Part shown: positions 34,970-49,583 of the stretch, one piece after another
Layout: every line of letters starts with the position of its first letter
Position numbering within the stretch: position 1 is the first letter of the stretch
From: Pyrus communis
Lineage: Eukaryota > Streptophyta > Magnoliopsida > Rosales > Rosaceae
Assembly (NCBI RefSeq): GCF_963583255.1
Contig: NC_084803.1
Span: forward strand, 11,692,122 to 11,756,121
Length of the DNA: 64,000 nucleotides
Direction of reading: 5' to 3'
Translations under genes and position numbers: made by a program
Notes under the pieces: model-generated
The model's database searches: none
The model's input: the letters and a program-made list of their open reading frames with translations, nothing else
Told to the model about the DNA's origin: nothing

Positions 34970-37900
34970 CTATGAAAGGTGATCCCGTCTTCCATTTAAA
35001 TCGGAAGAAGTTGAAGCAGGAGGTCTGGATGGAGCAGGTTGTGGTGGGGGAGCTGTAAGGGCATAAGTGAGTCTCGATGATGAACTTTCAATTAGCCCAG
35101 CAATTCCGGCAGCAGCGGATTGAGCATTTGAAGGGAGGAAAAGATCATGTTTCTGATCCTTATAAGCACCCCAAACCTGAAAAATGAGCAATTGTCATTG
35201 CAAGAGCAACATCAGTATTAGCAGTCTCACTAAAACTCGGTGATGAACAATCAAGATTTTGTAATTCAGATTTCAAAATCTGAAAAAGTGCATCAGATAA
35301 AGATAAGCGCGAGGACTTACATCTGAGGAATTTAACAAGTCACGCACTTTAGTACAATGCGCCCCCTCCGTTGCAAATGCATGCAAAACCTGGATCGCAG
35401 TAAGCCAAAATTTTCAAACATGCCAAGAAAAAGGGAATGAAAAACAGCTAAAATAAAACAATTGAAATGTGATAAAATGGATTCCAAGGACCAAAACCAC
35501 CTTCAAGCTTTGAACAAATTACCATTTAAACGAATTCAAATGTTGAAACCTTCATTAGACCTAATTGGTGAAATATATAGTATTTCCTAATCCCTAATGA
35601 AATGAATATTAAAATTGAACAAGCAGAGAGAATTTTCCTTCACCTTTAAAACAGGCAATGAGAAATATTTTGAAAACAAAGAGGGAACAAGAACTCGGAC
35701 AAAGTAATCTGTGAACATATCTTTGATGAAAATGTTCCAACCTCAATCGCGAGCACCCTGCCAATAGATGCTTCGGATTCATTCCACTTCATCTGAGAGC
35801 AAGGCCCATTCCTTCCTCCAGCTCTCCAATCAAGAAGGCCCAGAAGTACTTCAACAAGACCAACCCTACATTATTCATAGAACTTATGTCAATACCAAAA
35901 TGAGCAGAAGACAAATCTTCCTTTGAAATCAGAACATCAGCCGTTCCAAATCTGAACATAATCTACAAATATAGCCTGCCAACGAGCGTGTATGGGCAAA
36001 ATGTGTCAGGGATAAGTTTGCATGGTTAGAGGTTTAGTTGGCATTGCTAAGTGTGGACAATGCAACCATGGAATGTTATATGAATCACGTACCAAGTCTA
36101 GACTACGATCGGTCGAAATATAATAAATCAAGACTACAAAAGTTACTCACTTAAGTCCTTGTGCAACAAGTGCATCCCTAGCTCGGTTTCCAGCAACCAC
36201 AACACGCTTCAGTGTCTCAAGAGCTAGTATGCTTCCACCTAGCCATCCTATTGCTTTCATTAGAAGGGGAACGACCTGTAAAATTGTATAGTGGTAAACA
36301 TGAGGGGATTAAAAAAATGTGATAGCACCATACATGACAAAGTGAGAAGATATAACTAGAGGAATTCCTGCTTGGAATTCCCTATGCTCTCCTCAATAAC
36401 CGTATTGAATATGGACCAGTAACCGTCTCCCTCAATTCAAAGTAATATGCATTCTAAAGAAGAGGTCAAAGTTGAAGTACTCACTACTACAAATCTACAT
36501 CTCCCAGAAATTTATGAGAAAATTGCAAATGAAGTCCTTTATGAAAACTTGATAGTCATGGTTTTACGATAGAAATAGAATACATGACTTTTAGATGTAA
36601 AACGAATAAGTACATCAAATAAATAGTTTGACGCACCTGAGGAGTTCCTACACTAGTCGCTGCCATAGCTTCAGCACATGTGGTGCTAGCTGCCAGTTGA
36701 TGTAGAACACGTAAACAACTAAGGCGCACACGTTCTTGGGGAGTTTGAGTGGGCTGTGTGGATCCGTCATCAGATTCATCTGTTTTGTCCACATAATTGC
36801 CATTGTTTACCTCCTCTGATGCCATTGTTTCTCGTCTTCCTTCATAAGCCACAGCAGCCACGAGTTTGGGCACATATCCAAGATATCCAACATGATCTGC
36901 AAGTGCAGGGTGCACTCGTAATAACGAAACCAATGCAGCAGACAGAAGCAAAGGAAGTTCAGGGTCAACAGCTAGTGTATCGTAATGTGTGGCAGCAATA
37001 GATGTCAAATACTGATCTAGCAGTCCTTCCAAGAATCTCTTGGGATTTCTAAGAGGAAACTTGGGATCTTTTAGGAACAATCTAACATAGATTCCGCCAA
37101 CCTGCATGAGCTGGAAACTGTGAGTTTTCCAAACAATAAGACACTTAAATGTTAATACGGCATAACCATGTCCTACCTGTGGCTCATCTCTCATTTCTTG
37201 CTGCCCAGATGCCTGCTCAGGTACATCCCAATCAACCACACGACCTTTCATCTGTTCGCGATACAGATCTGATGCCATAGTTGAAATCTGTGCAGACAAT
37301 GAAGTAGCCATTGCTGGTGTCCATACAAGTTCTGGGGTCTCAGTAGTCTGTTCAAGGGCAACTACAACAGCCTCACCAGGTCCATCCCTAATAACTGAAA
37401 CCAAGCCATCTGGAAGAAACCTTGCTAATGTTATAACAACTCTAGGCCCATGCATTGGCTGGCCAACAAGCTTCCCCAACAAAGAGGCTGCTGCTGCTCT
37501 TTGTTGTAAGGAAATTTCTTCTGCAAATTATGATTCATATCATAAAAAACCGTTAAATCTTCTAAGTTAATTTTAAAAAATAGGAAAAGATACAAAAAGT
37601 ATTTACCCTGCAAAGGCAAAAGAAGTTCAAGGATGTAGACAACTCCCCCATGCTTGGCAGCTGCCCAAGCAAGTTCAGGTGTGCTGGCCAGAGCATAAAG
37701 AACATGAAGAACCCCTTCACGACAAGTTGGGGCTGAGTGAAGCATTTGTAATAAAAGAAGAAGGCTTGATCCATCTGCAACCATAGCCTCCAAGCAGGAA
37801 GCATATGTAGTCAAGAGTGACAACACACTCAGGCAAAGTTGAGGAATGTTGCTTTCTGATGCAACAGGCACAGAAAAGCATCCGAAAAGAGGCAATAACT

Positions 37901-40900
37901 TATCTTTTGTAGAAAAAATTGACGCCAAATTTGGACTGCTTGTCAGTAAGTTCTGCAAAGAAAAAAAGGAAAAAAAGGTCAGATACATAAACAAATTTTT
38001 AAGTTTGGAACTTAACATAACAAGAGAGCAAGATACCTTAAGTGAATTCAATGCAAATTTAAGGTTCTTAGCAGCTTCAAATTCTTCCTTATCTACTACT
38101 TGTCCATTAGATAGTGCAGAATCTTCAGCCGGAGTATTCTGTTCATCAGTTGATCCAATGGCCGTATCATTAGAATCCTCAGGTGTCTCGAGGGACGAGC
38201 CATTCTGATTTGGTACATCCTTAATTTCAGAATCAGTAGCACATTGACTGTGCACAAGATATGCTATAAAATCAACTAATGCAACACAGAAAGCCTCTGG
38301 TTCACTGATCTCAGAATCTGGTTGATTGTTATAGACCCTCAAGTAAACATTGCCAACATATAGTTCTTTTGATAGTGCCTTATACCCAAACAGATGTGAA
38401 TCTTTCATATCATATGAACCATCAGGACCCTGACTTGCACGTTGCTGATCCACAAATTTCAGTAGTTCTGCTCGGGTTGAGGAGTTCCAGATAATCTAGT
38501 ACACAAATAAATAATACAATCAACCATAAAGAAACTAACATTGCAACGCAACCAAGTGACCCAGACACAGATGTTACAAACTATGTATTGCATTATTTTT
38601 TTGTTAAGTAGAAGAGAGTATGCCATATGAAAGCATGCATAAAAATTTACCGTCATAAATACTATAAATACAGAAACTAGAGCAATTACCTCTGGTGACT
38701 CCAAGTTATTGTTTAGTTTAGATAGTAGGTCTTTCGGTGCTTCATCTTTTAACATACTGGCAAGCTTAGGTGTCAACAAAGCTCTGAGGGCAGCAGCTGC
38801 AGTCTGATTATAAGGTGTTGTACTCTCATCACTACACAAGCCACTAAGCCTTGATAGTGCCTGCGAGGCACGTACAGCATGCATATTTTTGGCAATTTGT
38901 ACACTAGCACCAACTCCATGTGATTCTGTTGCATCAGATTCCTCTGCAGTGGAGTCATACTGAAGAAGCAAGGGCAAAAGGTACCTAAAAGCAAGCACAC
39001 ACAATGCAACACAACGAAGATGAAGATTAATTGCTCTTTTTACATAAAAACATAGCATAACAATCAGTTCTACCAAGAATCACTAAGAAACTACAAGTTT
39101 GAGACACAGTGAGATAAAGTGACAGTCAATGGATTCACAATGAAACACCATTGACACCAAGAATTAATAAGCAATTGTATTCTCCCATATCCAACCTTAG
39201 AAGTCACTCATAACTAAATGCAGATAAAATCAACTAATGGAGATGGCAGACTAATTTGACATTTAACTGAGCAATGAGCAATCTTGCATTTAATATTTAA
39301 AGTAACTATTTGTGTAAGCTGACTTACCATAAGACACCAGCCTTCAGCAAAGCATCCTGCAATTCAGTGGACACAGACACATGTGCAATAGTCTGGACAG
39401 CAGCATCGACAGCAGAAGGTACAAGCTCAAGTTCAGTGCAATGCACAATGTCATCAACTAGTCCAGAATATTCAAGGATCTCAGCCCAGGCACTCTCAAA
39501 TTTACTCAAAACACAAAAGGTTCGCATCACATTTGTAACAATTATGGCAGATGGTTCACTTGCAGCAGTGCTCGGCTGAACTACGCACATGCAACGGGAA
39601 AGAAGATTTGCAAGAAGTTGTATGCCACCATCCCTCACAAGCTCTTCTCCATTCAATGAAGAAGATGCACACCTAATCATGGAGATATAAACACATATGA
39701 TATCTTCCTGTCAACATCAGTTTGAATAATAAAACATATGAAAAAGTGGATTAAAGGGTGTTTACGTCAGCCAAATAAGCTCTGATGCCGCAACCAGGAG
39801 GGGTGCTCTATCTGAGGAAAGAAAATTGTTATCATCCTTGTCCACAGTAACTGCATTGAGCAACATTGGATAACCAGCATATTTAAATGGCTCCAGAATG
39901 ACTCCATAGCGTCTGTACAAGATACACTGTCCTTTCAATAAAAGCAACAGTCGCCAAGGCTGAGGGCCTTGCAAGCCTTGCATAGTGGCCTACAAACAAT
40001 AATACAGAGTTATCAAATATCTTAACAGAAGGAAGAATACCTATCATCATCTGTCCACACAAGATAAAATAAAATTAGATACCTACGGCTACATTGAACT
40101 TTGTATAGCTCCAATACACATTAACAAGATTACAAATGCACTCTGAAAAGATGCAAATCCAAAGGCTTAAAAGGATGCATCAAAGAAAAATACTCAAATA
40201 CTAAGCCAGAAATATGGCATCCACTACATACATAAAAGACTTAGATGCTCAGTACAAGTCTAGAAAAGAAATAGGTTCGTTCAGGTAATTTTCACGGTCA
40301 TCTTTGACATACCGAAAATGACCAACATCCAACTGCAATGAATTTCTAGAGATTTTGGAGCAAAATGAATTTTGGACATGTGCCACATAACCAATATTTT
40401 AAGCATGCTCGTTAAACAAAGACCAGTTCTGTGGGGTAGTATGTACCTGCAGGCGCTGATAAGCTTTCTGTACAGAAAGAAACTTATCCCTTCCTTCAGG
40501 ATTTTTGTCTGGATGGTATCTCATGGCAAGTTTCCTATATTGCCGTTTAAGCTTTTCTTCATCAATGTTCTCAATCTGCTTGGATATGCTAGGCATCTCC
40601 TCACCCATCTCAAAAGAATGCCTTGTGTTGGCATCATCATTTGATACATCTTCCAAGGAAATCTCTAATATTTTGCAAGCTTCTTCTTCAGAAAGATCCA
40701 TTGGCCGTCTTGTCAACTCCTCACGCCACATTACTAATAATGATTGTAGGAACTCAACATGTTCAACAATTGGCCAATTTGGAAATCGAATCTCGTCACA
40801 CAAGTTCCGGAGGTAATAACGGTGACACCACATTTCATCTCTTAACTCTGGGTATGTCACTGGTGGCATTGGAGCATATTCATATAAAGAATGGCAGTGC

Positions 40901-43900
40901 TGAGACAATTTCTGCGGAAAGTCACCAAGATGCTGCAAAATCTGGACGAAGAAAATATTTTGAGATAATTAATACTCTCTATACATAATAGTAACAAAAC
41001 ACATTACTCATTTAAAGCTTCAAATACCTGACGAATCAGATTTTCCGCTCGCATCTTGTGTGTCCATATAATCTCTGGAGTATCAGAGTCCGATACCATT
41101 GCAGCTGCAAATGCAGCTGGACCACTACATTCCAATACATACAACAAAGATGCAGGAAGAAGCCCACCCAATACACTGCGTTTCGCCAGAGGCAAGGAAG
41201 AGGAAAGTGCAGCGTCTTCACCACCATGAAATGCTTGATGAACATGAGTCAAAGAGAAGAGTTGGGAGATTGAAAGGAGATTAGATCCAGGATATGCCAG
41301 GGCAAAATAAAATACCCCTGTGCTGTATAGTCTAATCATGGGCTTGGGATTTCTAGTTACAACGGCCTTAAGTAAAGCAGCAGCACCCTCTACAATACTT
41401 GGCTCTCCAGAAAGCATAGCCTAAATAAATTTGGAAAAATACATTGTGATATAATAATGCTTTTCACGATACTTCTTAATAAGGGCCACATAAAAAAAAA
41501 AAAAAAAATTGAAAATGAACTATGCTAGAATCACCTGAGCAATATGTGGAAGGCAGCGTGGACTTGACAAGATCCATTTTACTCTAGGAGTTGGGGTAAC
41601 TATCTCTCCAGCATCATCTAAATCTGAATGTGCAGATACCATGCTATGTAATATGGACAATGCTGCCTCACCAATCTGAATACAGAAACCATATGCTAGA
41701 ACATGTCAAGCATATAAAATGAGAAGAGACAAGAAAATGGCAACTTTTCTACAATATAGTAGACAAAAGATATAAAAAAGACTTAATCAAAAAGCATTCA
41801 CCCCAATTATTTTAAAATGTTTTGATAGATGTATCCTTATGTATTCAATTAACTGAGGTAATATTCAGATTTACCTTACCATGAAATTCAATGAAAATCT
41901 ATGATAAACCAATTGTAGGAGATCAATAAATTGAACATTAACACGTCTAGGAGATAACAAACAGAAAAAAGCATTTGATATTTTATCTAAAAGTTTAGCA
42001 CCCATTATAATTACTTGAAACTAGAGCTACAAGTGCAGCAAAGATTTGCAGAGAACAAACTGCTTCTAGAAACAAAAAGTACACAATTGTTACAACATAG
42101 ACCAACTTTTTAAGTCCCATACATATTAAAACTACACCTGAGTTGGCATGAGAACAGGGACTCGAACAGCTAAAGCCCAACGAAGTTCACGGATATCCCG
42201 CAATCTCTTCCAGTCCAACATCCCAGAAGCCCAGCATCTCGTTGTCCAGTTAATATCCTTCTTTGACCAAAATCTCCTAATGGCATCCTTTTCAACAGGT
42301 CCAACCTGTGCTCCTTCCTTGTCAATAAACATCCATTCCTTGAGCGGTTCCATAAAAGCAGTAGCAGCAATCAAATTAGATTGCAAAGGAATAGCTGTCC
42401 TTTCAGAAGCCTCATGAGCTACTGTTAGCATATCAACAGCTAACACACATCCTCCCACCAAAACACACACCTCCACATTTGACAAAACCTTCATTAACAC
42501 CTTCACAAACAGTAAAATATAGAAAGTTATCACCTTCCCCATACTGAACTGAAAATGAAAATGAAAAGGCCATTTCCATTTACAAGGATGACAAGTGGTT
42601 AACCTACAAAACAAAAGGGTGGCAAAACTTATAGTAAAGGCAATGAGAATGTCTCGATGCCTTGTTGGTGAACTCTCAGCAGTTTGTCACACACATCCAG
42701 AAAGGAAGCATATCAATAAATGCATACAGCTTTTATTTATGAATATATATATATATGAGAAAGAGAGAAAACCAATCTGAATTACAACCTACATATGTAT
42801 TTGTCGGATGTTATTCCTGATTACACAATGGAGAGGTAACTGGGGAGTGAAAGGACAACAAAGATTTTGCATAGACAAAACAAATTTAAAGAATTTTCAT
42901 ACCCAACTTTTTTGTAAGTGTTCCCAACCTATCTTCCCAAACTACCCCTACTGAAACCCAAACTGATGTCAAGCCAATTTGTAGTTCTAGAGAAATAAAG
43001 AATAAAAGACTTGTACCTTCAAGAGCAAAAGAAGGCGGTGCCTTAAAGCCCTATCATCTGTCCTATCCAAAAGGACTGTGACGTGAGCAGTGCCCTCAAA
43101 GGGACCTACTGTCATGTAATGCTGTTCATACACAATTGCCATCGCTCTTGCACAGAGCTCTCTCACTGAATATCCTCCTCCACCTCCGAAACCATCTAGT
43201 CTTCCCATGTCACACCAATCATCAGATGCACCCATTTCATCTGGAACAGCACCGTCTACAGTAAGTCCTATGTCTGCATCACATAAGAACCGATGGTAGA
43301 GTGCTCTAAAGAATGCAACTGGATCGCGCAATGGAAATTTTTTTGCCCTGCCAACACTGCTGCTCTCAAGCAGTAAACGCAGATAATACTGACCCACACA
43401 AACTTCTTTGGACAAGCTTAGATATCTAACAGAGAACTCAGAGTAGTTCCAAGATATTTGTGGCACGCTATCTTGACCAGTCGCAGTCTCTACCATAGCA
43501 CCTCCTGGAACAATATCTTCAGTACGCTCCTTCTCAACATCTAACTTATGAACCTCAGCCTGCAAAGTCTCCCTCAACTCTTGCCGGGTACGCTCATTCC
43601 AGATCAAATCAGCACGATTGTGATCAAGGCTAAATGCTCGCCAGAATTCAGGCCAATTACAAAGTAGCCTGCCGGATCCCACCGGAGTGTTTTCAACAAC
43701 AACCTGAGCAGGAGCAGGGAGGCCTGTGCTCTGGAAACCAGTAGTATTGGAATCAGAATCAGTTGAGATTGAAGTATTTGCTTCCACTGCCTCATGAATG
43801 CTCGTTGACTGAATATCAGCTGACGCCACAAGTGCTGAATGATTCTTTTGTGGAACACCTGAAAAGACTTCAGCCATCAAATTTTCACTGGTTTGACTTT

Positions 43901-46900
43901 GAGCAACAGAAGATTGAAGAATAGAAGCCTGTCCAGAACTCGAAACCAGTGCAGACCTTTGATTGTTATCAGCCTTAAAAGCACCACCACCTGTCTGTGT
44001 CATGGGATCACCAACTTCAGAATTGTTTATATTAGGTAAGGAATGCTCTTGAGATGTTGGTCCTCTCCCTGCACGACCTTTCCTCAATTGGAGTAAGCGT
44101 CTCTGCCTTCTGCTGGTCAAGGATCCTTCTTGATTCGCATCTTCCAATTGAGTTCCATCAGAACGTGTGTGCAAATAAGCAACAAGCCCAGGAGGCAGAA
44201 CTCTAGACAATAAATCCAGAGCTGGCTGATAAGAATCTGCCCAAAGAGCAACAAGCTGTCGACTAACTTCACGTCGCTCACCAGGAGGAAGGAAGAACGC
44301 ATGCAATAAATGTCTCAGTAGAGCACCATCGCGCAATGCAGCATCACGCATTGACTCTGCTGCAATTGCATCTTCTTCCGCAATTGTACGCATGATCACA
44401 GCCACTGTTTCCCTAACACTTTCAGCAGGATGTCCAAACAATGCAAACAAACGACGCTTCAAACCAGCTACTTGGCGTAACAGCTCAACAAACACTGTGT
44501 ATTGTGTTGTCTCACCATGTGGTTCACATATCATAGCCTCAAGAACCTCAACAACAGCCATCGACAATAATGGTGATACAGACATAGGCTTAAGCCTGTT
44601 GGAGAGTATAATAGCATAACCAGGATTGGCAAACAACACTGACTTTGTGAGCATAATTGTGGCATGCTGCTCTCCTTTAGAATCCATTAGTATATTTGTA
44701 TCTCCAGGACCACCACCAATAAGTACTGCGACAAGGCCTGCTGCTTCAGCAGCTACATCCTCTGAACCATTTCTGAGTAAGCCCATTATTCTTCCAACAG
44801 CAGCAGGAAAAGACATGACATGTGAAGCAGCAGTTCTTGAAGCTAGTAATCTACGTAAGCATGCAATAAAGCCCATCACCGTCGCAGCCGCTTTAGGTGA
44901 AGGTGGAGGTAAGGGAGGGGACTCTGGAGGAAGATTTGGCGTAGATGGAAGCATTGTTATTAAAGCCATCAAAGTCACCTCAGGTACTTCTATGTTCGGG
45001 GGAACTCCACTATATGGTATACATGCATTGAACTCTCTTATTCTACGCCATAGCTTAGCTCTTGATCCAGGAATAGAACCACCTTCAGAAACTGCATCTT
45101 TGGCAGCTGCTGCGAAGTGTTTCAAATGCATAGATGCACTCTCCATATCTGCAACAGCCCGCTGGAGTCCAACTTGTAATTGGACCCTCCCGCAAGGTGA
45201 ATCAATGCGATGCCCAGGCATTGTCAGTCTTGGTAACACAGTCAAAGCACATTGGCCCTGCACAAATTAAACCAAACGCTCAACCCAGCCCCATGAAGAG
45301 AAATCATTGCATTATGGAAGAAATTCATGGGTAAAACCTGATCAATATTTACAAGAGCACGGATCTACCTACTTCTGTTTGCAATAGATCCCGAACTGCT
45401 GCCAGTAGGCTATCACGAGACGTGCTTGCATAAACCTACAATCCATCATACACATCAGAAACATGACCTCATGATAAACCTGGAATTCAAAAGGAAGGTT
45501 ATGCTCACATGGATGGGACACCCATCATTGAACTCAATTGCAAACATTTGGGGCTCCTCAGCAAATCGAACAAGTGCGTATACTGCAGATAAAGGTCGAA
45601 CAATAACAGCCTGCACACATCTAGTGACTATTCTCAACATTTGATATAATTCCATGAAATGCTAGTATATACAGAAGTAAAAGCCAAAAAAGTTTTAACG
45701 AATTTAAATTTTCATTATTCCATTCTTATAATTTGTTTATGTACAAAAATTTCATGGGCTTTGGGTCCTGGGCAAAAAGGGTCCCTTATTTTGTTAAGAG
45801 TTTATTCATTCATCTGAAATGTAGCACTTGTTTTCTTATTCATTCCAGGGACGGCGAGGTAAATGCCTAAATTTAGACATCTTTTATAAAGGAAGCCTAG
45901 TTCAAGACTAATGCCCCGAACTTCATGTCACCAACCTAAAGTTTGTTTCAGTAAATTCATCAGCTTACTTCATAGTTCTCTGGGCGTCTTTCAACAAGAG
46001 AAACTTTTGTAAGAATCAGTTGACGAGATACAGCATCACCATTCTCCCCAAGTCCACCTTTTGGGCCAACACTCAAACTCAACCCTGGAACATTTAAAGT
46101 TCCACGAGCAGCAGAGCGCAACCTTGTCACAGACCAACCTCCGCATGGAGTTTCTTCTGCTCCAACTGCCTCTTTTGCTGCATTACCAGATAAATTGATT
46201 AATGAACAGCCAAATAGAGAATGTTGCTGGAACACAGAAAGAACAAGAAAAGAAGATAACTACTACAAAGAGCCCCTAGAAAAGGGTTAGAAAGTGCTAC
46301 CCCTTCGCTTTATGTACTCTGGTATAGTGAGAGACTGAGAAGTGTCCACAGTTAGTGACAACCCCACCATAGATTTTGCTGTTTTGGTCTGCATGAAATG
46401 CATTATAATAAGTACTGATTCAAGAGGCTTATTAAAAAATAATCCCTCAGCACAAAAGGGTTTTTTAGGGGGGCACTTCATACATAAAGTTGAACTTACA
46501 GAAAATGAGCATTGACATAAAGTTTAAAAGAAATGTTCAAAAAAAAAATTGATAGCTCACGGTTAGTCATACCAAACTTGCAATGATAACTGAATTCGTG
46601 GTTCCAGAAGCAGCTTGAAAAGCTTTAGATTTTCTTCCATATAAAGGACAAAGAACGAAACTTCCATGTTCACCGCCTTTCTTCCCATAAGCATCAGAAA
46701 GGAAAACAATGGCAGGCGAATCAAAATCTCTGAAATCCAAGCACCAACGGAGGTCTCCACTTTTTAAATCAATAAGTTCAACCCCAACATAAGTAACTTT
46801 TAATTTCTGCAAAGCCATCAATCGTTACAGAAAATCAGTCTAATACTTATAAAGAGCAAAACGAACATGTCAGTCAACATAACAGACCACTCAAATATTA

Positions 46901-47846
46901 TCGACATTCAAATAAACATCAGTTTAGTAAAAATCATTAACGACATATATTTGCAAGCAACATACATTCATCCAAAATTCAAGACAGCAGTGTTCAAGTC
47001 CACTTTTTTCTTTTGTACAAGTAGTAACGGCATGAAAAGTAAACCCATTTCTGATTATTCTCCCCAGTTCCATACTTCTATGCTAAAACCATTCGGTAAA
47101 GAAGCAAACTACCAGTCTCCCGAATTCCATAAATTCAATGCTCAAAGTATTCGGTAAAGAAGCATACTACTAGTCTCCCAATTCCATAAATTCGATGCTA
47201 AAGCCTAAAACTATTCGGTAAAGAAGCATACTTTGCACTAAAACTCTACTCTTCCAAGGCAAATTTGCTCACGGGTTTGAAGCAATCAGATTATTACCAT
47301 CGAATCTTCGACTAACAAAGTTGTGAACTGCCTACTGATTCTTCTATTATCAAATTAGCACAGTAAAACGACATTGCACAAACACTAACAAGCATTGGAA
47401 GAGAAGTAACTTACCAGTGGGACCCACTCGGCATTCCGGCGCCGGAGATGAAGCACCGGAAACTCAGCGACGGCGCCCAACCGATTCCTCCTAATCCTGT
47501 GCAACTCGGTCAGTATACTCGCTCTGTACCTAGACGAGAACTTAATGCCCTTGAATTTCCCCCGTCCGTCCGTCCGAACACTCAAATTGAACTCGTTGGA
47601 GTTCTGGTCGCGGCTGATGATCGGCACGGCGGAGTCAAAATCGGTGGCGACGTCGTAGGAATTGGTGACGGAGAGCGTGGCGGGGTCCAAGGTGGTTATG
47701 GCGACGTTCGAGAGGCAGAGAATTCGCTTGTAGCGGCCACGCCACGAGTGCTTGATGACCAAGTAGCGGGCGAGGTACTCCGGCTCCTCGACGACGGCGG
47801 GGGCAGAACGGGAAGAAGAATTGGAGGAGTTATTGGAGCTGTCCAT
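34970..47846 (-). CDS. GRV2: GRV2/KAM2, DnaJ-domain endosomal protein (RME-8/DNAJC13 homologue), 22 coding exons
   Basis: Peripheral endosome protein needed for vacuolar trafficking, gravitropism and endomembrane organisation. Exons: 47415-47846, 46573-46806, 46301-46388, 45969-46177, 45509-45610, 45373-45435, 43017-45257, 42138-42500, 41535-41675, 41028-41420, 40447-40941, 39766-39989, 39328-39672, 38690-38984, 38037-38495, 37607-37952, 37177-37520, 36637-37101, 36151-36275, 35742-35865, 35321-35389, 34970-35176. All phases join without a stop, giving 2,587 aa, close to the known plant protein. The N-terminus has EPEYLARYLVIKHSWRGRYK, a GYF-like segment lies near residue 1,174 (EWMFIDKEGAQVGP), and the J domain near 1,545-1,587 keeps HPD (AMRYHPDKNPEG). 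Long helical repeat stretches surround it. The ATG at 47846 was chosen over in-frame upstream codons because MDSS... aligns with the family start. Confidence 0.96.
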
Positions 47847-48544
47847 CGGCGCGGGTGCGGGTGCCGGTGCGGGTGAGGGGCTTTGATCGGGTGCCTGGCG
47901 GCTCACGGATTCTACGTGCGGGAGGAAGTGGAGGGTGTGGGTGCGAGGTGCATTGTGGTGGCGAAGAAAGAACCAGAGTCCGGAGCCGGGTCGACCCGGT
48001 GGAGGCACAGAGGCCGCGGCCTGAGACCGAGACTGAATCGCCCCCAGCTCTGACGGTTATTTACGGGCTCTGCCACAGCGTCCAGTTTTTCTTCTATTTC
48101 CGATCGATCAAACCCTAGCTGAACCGGATTGAATCATCGGACATCGTAAGGCCGCGTTTGGATCGAAAGAATTGGAATAATCAATTGAATGGAAGAAAGA
48201 AGAAAGAAGAAGAAGAGCTTTGCCTCGCTGTGTACAATACTGTAAAAAGCACATCCTAACTTTGGCATCGACATATTTTGCCCAAAATATCATTATCACC
48301 TGACTGTGACCTATCTTTAAATAAGAAACGGTGCCGTATTGCAACCTTTTTGAAAGTTCTTTATTTTTTTTTTTGGAAAGTTGTTAGCAGTTCACAAATT
48401 TTATTATACGCTTTTCACCATTTTTCTATTTATTAAAAAGAATTAAAATGCAAAAGGAGATTTTTGAAGTGCCAATAACAACTTTTTTTTTTTCATCCGA
48501 AGTCCTATAAAAAATGGACAATCATAATTTAATTGAATGAGTAC
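47847..48544 (-). promoter_or_regulatory. GRV2 leader and upstream region
   Basis: A GC-rich stretch to about 48060 is the probable 5' leader. An alternating GGTGCG/GGGTGC tract lies just before the ATG. Upstream is AT-rich with no clear TATA box. ORFs on the plus strand here are antisense to exon 1. Confidence 0.45.
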
Positions 48545-48546
48545 CT

Positions 48547-48712
48547 TTTTATAAAGAAAACTTTAACGAAAATTTTTCGATACTGTTCACTTTAACAAAA
48601 AATTATATTTTTACACTCAAAAATCAATTCTTGTACTATTCACTTTACCTTTTATCTTGTCTTTATCGTTAAAACTCAAAATTTTTAAATTTTTTTGCAT
48701 TAGATTTCCTTT
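48547..48712. repeat. Short MITE-like repeat, copy 1
   Basis: Related to 55399-55550 in the same orientation. Shared phrases are TTTTTACACT, ATTCACTTTACCTTTTAT and TGTCTTTATCGTTAAAACT. The ends are imperfect inverted repeats (AAAGAAAACTTTAACGAAA against AAGGAAATCTAATGCAAAA). No coding capacity. Confidence 0.65.
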
Positions 48713-48986
48713 TTATTAAACATGTCAATCTAACTGATAAAAAAACGAACTACTCACTTGTCCATACTAGGATACCATTGAAGATAACGCCCTTTTTTAT
48801 AAAATAATTCACTCATTTTTAATATTTCACCCGACTTTTGTTTCATGAAAAAGAAAAGGTATTAAAATCATCTAATAGTATTATGCACAAGAATCTTTAA
48901 CACTCAAATTTGATGTCAAAAGTTATGTTTAAGTAGTCAAAGGTAGACCTCTCACTTCAAATACATCCCACAAGGGATTAATTTAG
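48713..48986. other. Spacer between MITE and Mutator-like element
   Basis: AT-rich, without any recognisable feature. Confidence 0.4.
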
Positions 48987-48995
48987 TTACAAATT

Positions 48996-49552
48996 GGGTA
49001 AAGTACAAAAAATTATCTCAACTATTGATGTCACGACATTTTCATACCTCATCTTTTAAAATTGACAATGTCATATCTTATCTTACGAATTTGTGTCAAT
49101 GTTATACCTTCCGTTAGCTTGGCGTGAATTTCTCAGTTAAATGTTGACGTGGCTTGATTCAGAGCCCACTTTCTATTAAAAAAATAAATAAAATATTATT
49201 AAAAACTAAAAAAAAATCATTTAATATTTTTTAAATATTAAAATAATAAAGAAAAGTTAAAAACAAAAACAAAAAACAAAAAACAAAACATTTCATCCCT
49301 TTCCCCCTCCCTCCCCCATCTACCAAGCCTGCAACCCATAAAACAAAAGAAGAAGAAGTAAAAATTAAAAAAAAAACTTCATCCCTTCCCACCCTCCCCC
49401 ACCCCCCCCTCTTCTCCCCCACCCGAGCCCTACCTGCAACCCAGAAAATTCTCAATTCGTCTTCCCCTCGCATCCACCCTCCGCACCCAACCAACCTTGC
49501 ACCCACCTCTCGCGGAATCAGCCTGACGAACAAGATTTGGGTTTTTTTTTTT

Positions 49553-49583
<31 letters not shown>

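Noticed and set aside
44626..45270. A 214-codon open frame on the plus strand
   Set aside because: Exact antisense of GRV2 exon 7, which is strongly conserved in sense. An antisense shadow.
47448..47876. Plus-strand Gly/Val/Arg-rich frame
   Set aside because: Antisense of GC-rich GRV2 exon 1.
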